Positions 60,579 through 64,000 of a stretch of DNA of 64,000 bases are shown here, in pieces (positions within the stretch are counted from its first letter, which is position 1; each line of letters begins with the position of its first letter). This DNA is from SMBSF63 sp034003545 (lineage in GTDB: Bacteria; Chloroflexota; Anaerolineae; Anaerolineales; Anaerolineaceae): positions 1-64,000 of the forward strand of contig CAYURM010000009.1 of the NCBI GenBank assembly GCA_964447155.1, in the 5' to 3' direction. Both the position numbers and the translations under genes were made by a program. The notes below the pieces were generated by a model. That model ran no database searches. It was given only the letters and a program-made list of their open reading frames with translations, and was not told where the DNA came from.

Positions 60579-61013
60579 ATGGAACTATTACCTGTGAATC
60601 AGATCAGGGTAGATGTAGATGCTCCCGATTGGCAGTCTGCTGTACGCGCCACAGGACAGATACTGGTTGACAATGACCTGGCTGAGGAAGGTTACATCGA
60701 AGCAATGGTCAACATGGTGGAGGAATTGGGTCCTTATATCGTGATGACACCTGGCATTGCTATTCCACATGCCAGGCCCGAAGAAGGGGCAAAAGCAGTT
60801 GGCTTTGCTGCTGTCAAACTGGCTGCCCCTATCTGTTTTGGTAACGAATTCAACGATCCTGTTTATCTGGTTTTGGGTTTTTGTTCTCCAAATGCCCAGG
60901 CACATGTTGAGCTCTTGGCAAAAATCGCTGAAGCTTTGGAAACTGAAAACCTTTTAGAACGAATAAAATCAGCAAAAACACCAGTGGAAATTGCAGCTTT
61001 GTTCAATGGGTAA
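60579..61013 (+). CDS. PTS sugar transporter subunit IIA (UlaC/mannitol-type)
   Basis: 144-residue EIIA type-2 domain. The phosphorylated His is in GIAIPHARPEEGA near residue 66. It accepts phosphate from HPr and hands it to the IIB protein encoded at 57013. ATG at 60579 is preferred; the longer frame from 60540 overlaps the upstream gene. Its position, separated from IIB and IIC by the transketolase genes, shows that sugar transport and transketolase are one transcriptional unit. No ptsH or ptsI is in the window. Confidence 0.92.
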   Translation: MELLPVNQIRVDVDAPDWQSAVRATGQILVDNDLAEEGYIEAMVNMVEELGPYIVMTPGIAIPHARPEEGAKAVGFAAVKLAAPICFGNEFNDPVYLVLGFCSPNAQAHVELLAKIAEALETENLLERIKSAKTPVEIAALFNG

Positions 61014-61102
61014 TTGTTAGATTTCCTTCAACAAAGTCTGGAACAGATCAAATTGTTTGGGGGATCCCCCCATCATTATTAACCTATTGGATATGCAAAT
61101 TC

Positions 61103-61138
61103 GTTCTCCTGGGCAGTTTTAGTAACTGCCCAGAGAAC
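61103..61138 (+). repeat. Hairpin between PTS IIA and tkt
   Basis: CTGGGCAGTT-TTAGT-AACTGCCCAG, extended by GTTCT/AGAAC across one bulged base, about 90 bases after the IIA stop. No T run follows. It may attenuate read-through from the PTS operon into tkt or protect the mRNA end. Confidence 0.6.
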
Positions 61139-61215
61139 TCTTGCGAGGCGGATAATAGGCAGGTAAGCCTTGTGCAAATTTATAAGTACTGAATTGACAA
61201 TGAAGCAAATTGGTT

Positions 61216-61248
61216 TTGATTGACAAGTGAAAAATTGTTTAGTGCATG
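61216..61248 (+). promoter_or_regulatory. Promoter-like motif of tkt shared with the DeoR gene
   Basis: TTTTGATTGACA (TTGACA at 61220-61225) and AGTGCATGA (61241-61249), separated by 15 bases; the DeoR promoter has the same two blocks 14 bases apart. An adjoining TTGACA also occurs at 61195-61200. Confidence 0.5.
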
Positions 61249-61277
61249 AAAAATAACTACTTAAAAGGATACTTAAA

Positions 61278-63275
61278 GTGAATGCTATAGAAAAGAAAGC
61301 TGTCAACGCAATACGGTTTTTGGCAGCAGATGCAGTACAGCAGGCAAATTCCGGCCATCCCGGTTTTCCCATGGGTGCAGCCGCGATCGCCTATACGATT
61401 TTTGCCCGCCATTTGCAATTTAATCCCCAAAATCCCAACTGGGTCAACAGGGATCGATTTATCCTTTCAGGCGGGCATGGCTCTGCCATGTTATACAGCT
61501 TGCACTATTTATTAAGAAGCCTCTCTCTGGAAGATTTGAAGCAATTTCGCCAATGGGGAAGTATTACCCCGGGACACCCTGAGTTTGGACTAACACCTGG
61601 CGTGGAAGCGACTACAGGGCCGCTGGGCCAGGGATTTGCCAACGGAGTTGGTATGGCCATCGCAGAATCACATCTGGCAGCCACTTTCAATCAAGCGGAT
61701 ATGGAAGTCATTTCCCATCATACTTACGGTCTTGTAACCGATGGCGATTTAATGGAAGGGATTGCTTCTGAAGCCGCCTCTCTCGCAGGGCATTTAAAAT
61801 TGGGAAAGCTGATCTACTGCTACGACGACAACCGTATCACAATCGATGGATCAACAGATCTGAGTTTTACAGAAGACTGTGCCACACGTTTCATCGCTTA
61901 TGGGTGGCATGTGCAAAAAGTCGATGACGGTAATGATGTTAAAGCCATTGATCAGGCAATCTGCCAGGCAAAAGCGGATCCGAGACCCTCGTTGATTATC
62001 TGTCGCACCCATATTGGGTATGGATCGCCCAACCTTCAGGATACATCTGCAGTCCATGGTTCTCCCTTAGGCGATGAAGAGCTTGCTTTGACAAAAGAAA
62101 ACCTTAACTGGCCTGTAACTCCCCGCTTCTTTGTACCAGATGATGTACGCGACCATTACAATGCCATCGCAGATCAAGGCCGTCAATACGAAGAGACATG
62201 GAATAGTTTATGGTCAGTTTACCAAAAACAGTATCCTCACGAGGCAGGCGAATTGAATCGACGGTTATCAGGAAAACTGCCGAATAATTGGGATGATACC
62301 CTCTCATCCATAACATGGTCAGGAAATTCCCTGGCTACCCGAAAAGTTTCTGGAATGGCGTTGAATGCACTGAGCCATTCCATGGGCGAGCTTTTCGGTG
62401 GTTCTGCGGATTTAACATCCTCAAATGGAGCCGCTATGCTGGATTACCCTGTTTACCAGAGTGAAAGTCCATATGGTCGGAATTTGCACTTTGGCGTGCG
62501 CGAACATGCCATGGCCGCGATCACAAATGGGTTAGCTTATCATGGCGGTATACTGCCATACTGCGCCAGCTACCTGGTTTTCACCGACTATCTGAGGCCT
62601 GCCCTGCGTATTGCTGCGCTTTCACATCTGCATACGATCTATATCATGACCCATGACAGCATTTTTGTTGGGCAGGATGGACCTACACATCAACCTATTG
62701 AACATTTGATGTCCCTTAGACTGATCCCCAATGTAGTCACGATCCGCCCTGCAGATGCCACTGAAACGTTGGAAGCTTGGCGGGCGACATTGCTTCACAA
62801 TGATGGCCCTGTCGTTCTTTCATTGGCCAGACAGGATGTGCCTGTCATAGATCGGCAAAAATATGCTTCAGCAAATGGCCTGCAGCGGGGGGCGTATATT
62901 CTGGCTGACCTGGGCGATAAGGAGCCTGAAATTATCCTAATGGCCTCCGGGTCGGAAGTGCAATTGATCCTGGAAGCGGGCGAGCAGCTTTCTGACAAAG
63001 GCGTGTCTGTGCGTTTGGTTTCGTTCCCTTGCTGGGAACTGTTTGAAAAACAGGATGTCGCTTACCAGCAATGTGTACTGCCAGATCACATTAAAATGCG
63101 GGTTGCAGTTGAAGCAGGTGTGACCACTGGCTGGGAACGTTGGGTAGGAGCCCAGGGCAAGGTCATTGGCATGAATAGTTTTGGTGCTTCCGCACCTCCT
63201 GAGGTGCTGGCAGAAAGACTTGGTTTTACCACAAAGCATGTCCTAACTGTTGCGTGCGAACTTCTGGATTTGTAA
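61278..63275 (+). CDS. tkt: Transketolase, full length
   Basis: 665-residue complete transketolase of the pentose phosphate pathway. It has the N-terminal AVQQANSGHPGFPMGAAAIA, TTGPLGQGFANGVGMAIAE, ThDP motif VTDGDLMEGIASEA with YDDNRITIDG, the catalytic Glu in FGVREHAMAAITNGLAYHG, and HDSIFVGQDGPTHQPIEHL. The start is GTG with AAGGA upstream. Presence of both this and a split transketolase in one cluster is unusual; this copy may replenish triose and sugar phosphates generated by the PTS substrate. A terminator follows. Confidence 0.96.
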   Translation: MNAIEKKAVNAIRFLAADAVQQANSGHPGFPMGAAAIAYTIFARHLQFNPQNPNWVNRDRFILSGGHGSAMLYSLHYLLRSLSLEDLKQFRQWGSITPGHPEFGLTPGVEATTGPLGQGFANGVGMAIAESHLAATFNQADMEVISHHTYGLVTDGDLMEGIASEAASLAGHLKLGKLIYCYDDNRITIDGSTDLSFTEDCATRFIAYGWHVQKVDDGNDVKAIDQAICQAKADPRPSLIICRTHIGYGSPNLQDTSAVHGSPLGDEELALTKENLNWPVTPRFFVPDDVRDHYNAIADQGRQYEETWNSLWSVYQKQYPHEAGELNRRLSGKLPNNWDDTLSSITWSGNSLATRKVSGMALNALSHSMGELFGGSADLTSSNGAAMLDYPVYQSESPYGRNLHFGVREHAMAAITNGLAYHGGILPYCASYLVFTDYLRPALRIAALSHLHTIYIMTHDSIFVGQDGPTHQPIEHLMSLRLIPNVVTIRPADATETLEAWRATLLHNDGPVVLSLARQDVPVIDRQKYASANGLQRGAYILADLGDKEPEIILMASGSEVQLILEAGEQLSDKGVSVRLVSFPCWELFEKQDVAYQQCVLPDHIKMRVAVEAGVTTGWERWVGAQGKVIGMNSFGASAPPEVLAERLGFTTKHVLTVACELLDL

Positions 63276-63308
63276 ATTAATATTCACCGGAATAAAATTC
63301 ATGAAACC

Positions 63309-63346
63309 AAAAACCCTCCTGTGGTACTTACCACGGGAGGGTTTTT
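63309..63346 (+). terminator. Terminator of the transketolase gene
   Basis: Arms of 18 bases (AAAAACCCTCCTGTGGTA and its near-complement, with one T/G mismatch) around two bases, ending in TTTTT, about 35 bases past the stop codon. Confidence 0.92.
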
Positions 63347-63404
63347 CTTACATGCTGCGCTCTTCGCCCCAAAAGGGGTCTCATATAAACTCAGGACACA
63401 TACG

Positions 63405-64000
63405 CTAAAACGCCCGAATCGCCTCCACTACCTGCCTGATCTCGTCATTGGTTAGCTCGGCGCACATCGGCAGGGAAAGGATTTCGTCGGCCACCCGCTC
63501 GGTGAGCGGGAAATCGCCCTGCTTGTAGCCCAGGTCAGCATGCGCTTTCTGCACGTGCACCGGGATGGGGTAATGGATGCCGTTCTGAATCTCTTTGGCA
63601 TTCAACGCCTGCTGCAAGCCATCCCGATCCTTGCTGCGGATGCAGTAGATATGATAGACATGGCGGGCATAGTCCATTTCCTGCGGCGGAGTGACCGGGG
63701 AATCCTTCAGCAGCTCGGTATACAGTGCGGCGTGGGCCCGGCGGGCTTCGGTCCAGTCTTCCAGATGGCGCAGCTTGACGCGCAGGACAGCGCCCTGAAT
63801 ACCGGTCATGCGGTAGTTGTAGCCCGGCAGGTCATGGTAATACTTTTTCTCCGCGCCCCAGTCGCGCAGCATGCGCACTGTCTTCGCATAGTCGGGGTTG
63901 TTGGTTGTCACCAGACCGCCCTCACCATAGGCACCCAGGTTCTTGCCAGGGTAGAAGCTGAAACAGCCCAGGTCGCCGATGCTGCCTGCGCGGCGGCCCT
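63405..64000 (-). CDS. DegT/DnrJ/EryC1-family sugar aminotransferase, 5' end outside the window
   Basis: About 198 C-terminal residues are present. The PLP-binding Lys lies in FSFYPGKNLGAYGEGG (near 63910-63960), followed by MLRDWGAEKKYYHDLPGYNYRM, here in two parts, and NGIHYPIPVHVQKAH. These enzymes aminate keto-sugars for cell-surface glycans. The start codon and N-terminal ~170 residues lie beyond 64000. An ATG at 63911 is internal, not the start. A glycan role would fit the sugar-1-phosphate transferase at 7.3 kb, but no link is shown. Confidence 0.93.
   Translation of the reverse strand, partial: GRRAGSIGDLGCFSFYPGKNLGAYGEGGLVTTNNPDYAKTVRMLRDWGAEKKYYHDLPGYNYRMTGIQGAVLRVKLRHLEDWTEARRAHAALYTELLKDSPVTPPQEMDYARHVYHIYCIRSKDRDGLQQALNAKEIQNGIHYPIPVHVQKAHADLGYKQGDFPLTERVADEILSLPMCAELTNDEIRQVVEAIRAF

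Noticed and set aside
57013..61013. Assignment of the PTS as an ascorbate transporter
   Set aside because: IIC is of UlaA type, but no UlaD, UlaE, UlaF or UlaG homologue is present, and the neighbours are transketolases.
1..64000. CRISPR arrays, prophage or integrative element
   Set aside because: No regularly spaced direct repeats, cas genes, integrase or phage structural genes were seen. The only tRNA has no attachment-site duplication that I could find.

Overview
This 64 kb window looks like chromosome from a Chloroflexota bacterium, most likely of the Anaerolineae. This is inferred from gene content only: several family 5 peptide-binding lipoproteins, an F420-type luciferase-like oxidoreductase, paired CAP/LysM and NlpC/P60 surface proteins, many short GTAG-hairpin repeats, and a mix of Shine-Dalgarno-led and apparently leaderless genes. 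No rRNA operon, prophage, integrase or CRISPR array is visible. One tRNA (Gln, anticodon TTG) is present at 13327-13397.

Layout. 1-3.6 kb: primary-type sigma factor, a small YdcZ transporter and a membrane sensor-like protein with PspC. 3.7-5.9 kb: an AT-rich insert with a DUF4209/HEPN-like protein and a solitary AbrB-type regulator. 6-13.4 kb: housekeeping genes (trpS, a sugar-1-phosphate transferase, a molbindin, recO, cytidine deaminase, a CorC-like protein, glmU, tRNA-Gln), interrupted by a REP-associated transposase (RAYT) with its REP units. 13.7-25 kb: three oligopeptide-binding lipoproteins, a response regulator and a complete opp operon (oppD-oppF-oppA-oppB-oppC). 25.3-28.3 kb: a class A beta-lactamase-like hydrolase, an NlpC/P60 endopeptidase and an Ala-Glu epimerase; with opp these suggest uptake and recycling of murein peptides. 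28.3-30.6 kb: an AT-rich restriction-modification pair (NgoMIV-like nuclease and SPPY-type methyltransferase). 30.7-37 kb: rsgA, a PBP2a-like transpeptidase, maf, and an xpt-guaA purine operon.

37-48.3 kb: membrane proteins, a beta-propeller lipoprotein, an inositol monophosphatase-like enzyme, an orphan response regulator, an HD hydrolase, a YbaK-like editing protein, an EamA transporter, a CAP/LysM protein, an Rrf2 regulator and a ChaB/F420-enzyme group. 48.6-55.1 kb: M42 aminopeptidase, two membrane proteins (one apparently starting at an ATT codon), RarD, and a two-gene NAD synthase with separate glutaminase and synthetase. 55.2-56.1 kb: wreckage of a GH31 (YihQ-like) glycosidase gene. 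56.2-63.3 kb: a carbohydrate cluster with a DeoR regulator, PTS IIB, IIC (UlaA type), split transketolase, PTS IIA and a full-length transketolase, with no ascorbate-pathway enzymes. The right edge cuts a DegT-family aminotransferase.

The signals I rate highest are: the PTS/double-transketolase cluster with its shared promoter motif; a set of GTAG-type REP units together with a RAYT gene; at least six genes whose -10 box lies 6-7 bases before the start codon (candidate leaderless mRNAs); the ATT-start or frameshifted membrane gene; the HEPN-like DUF4209 protein; and two striking perfect inverted repeats (8380-8416 and 43299-43373).
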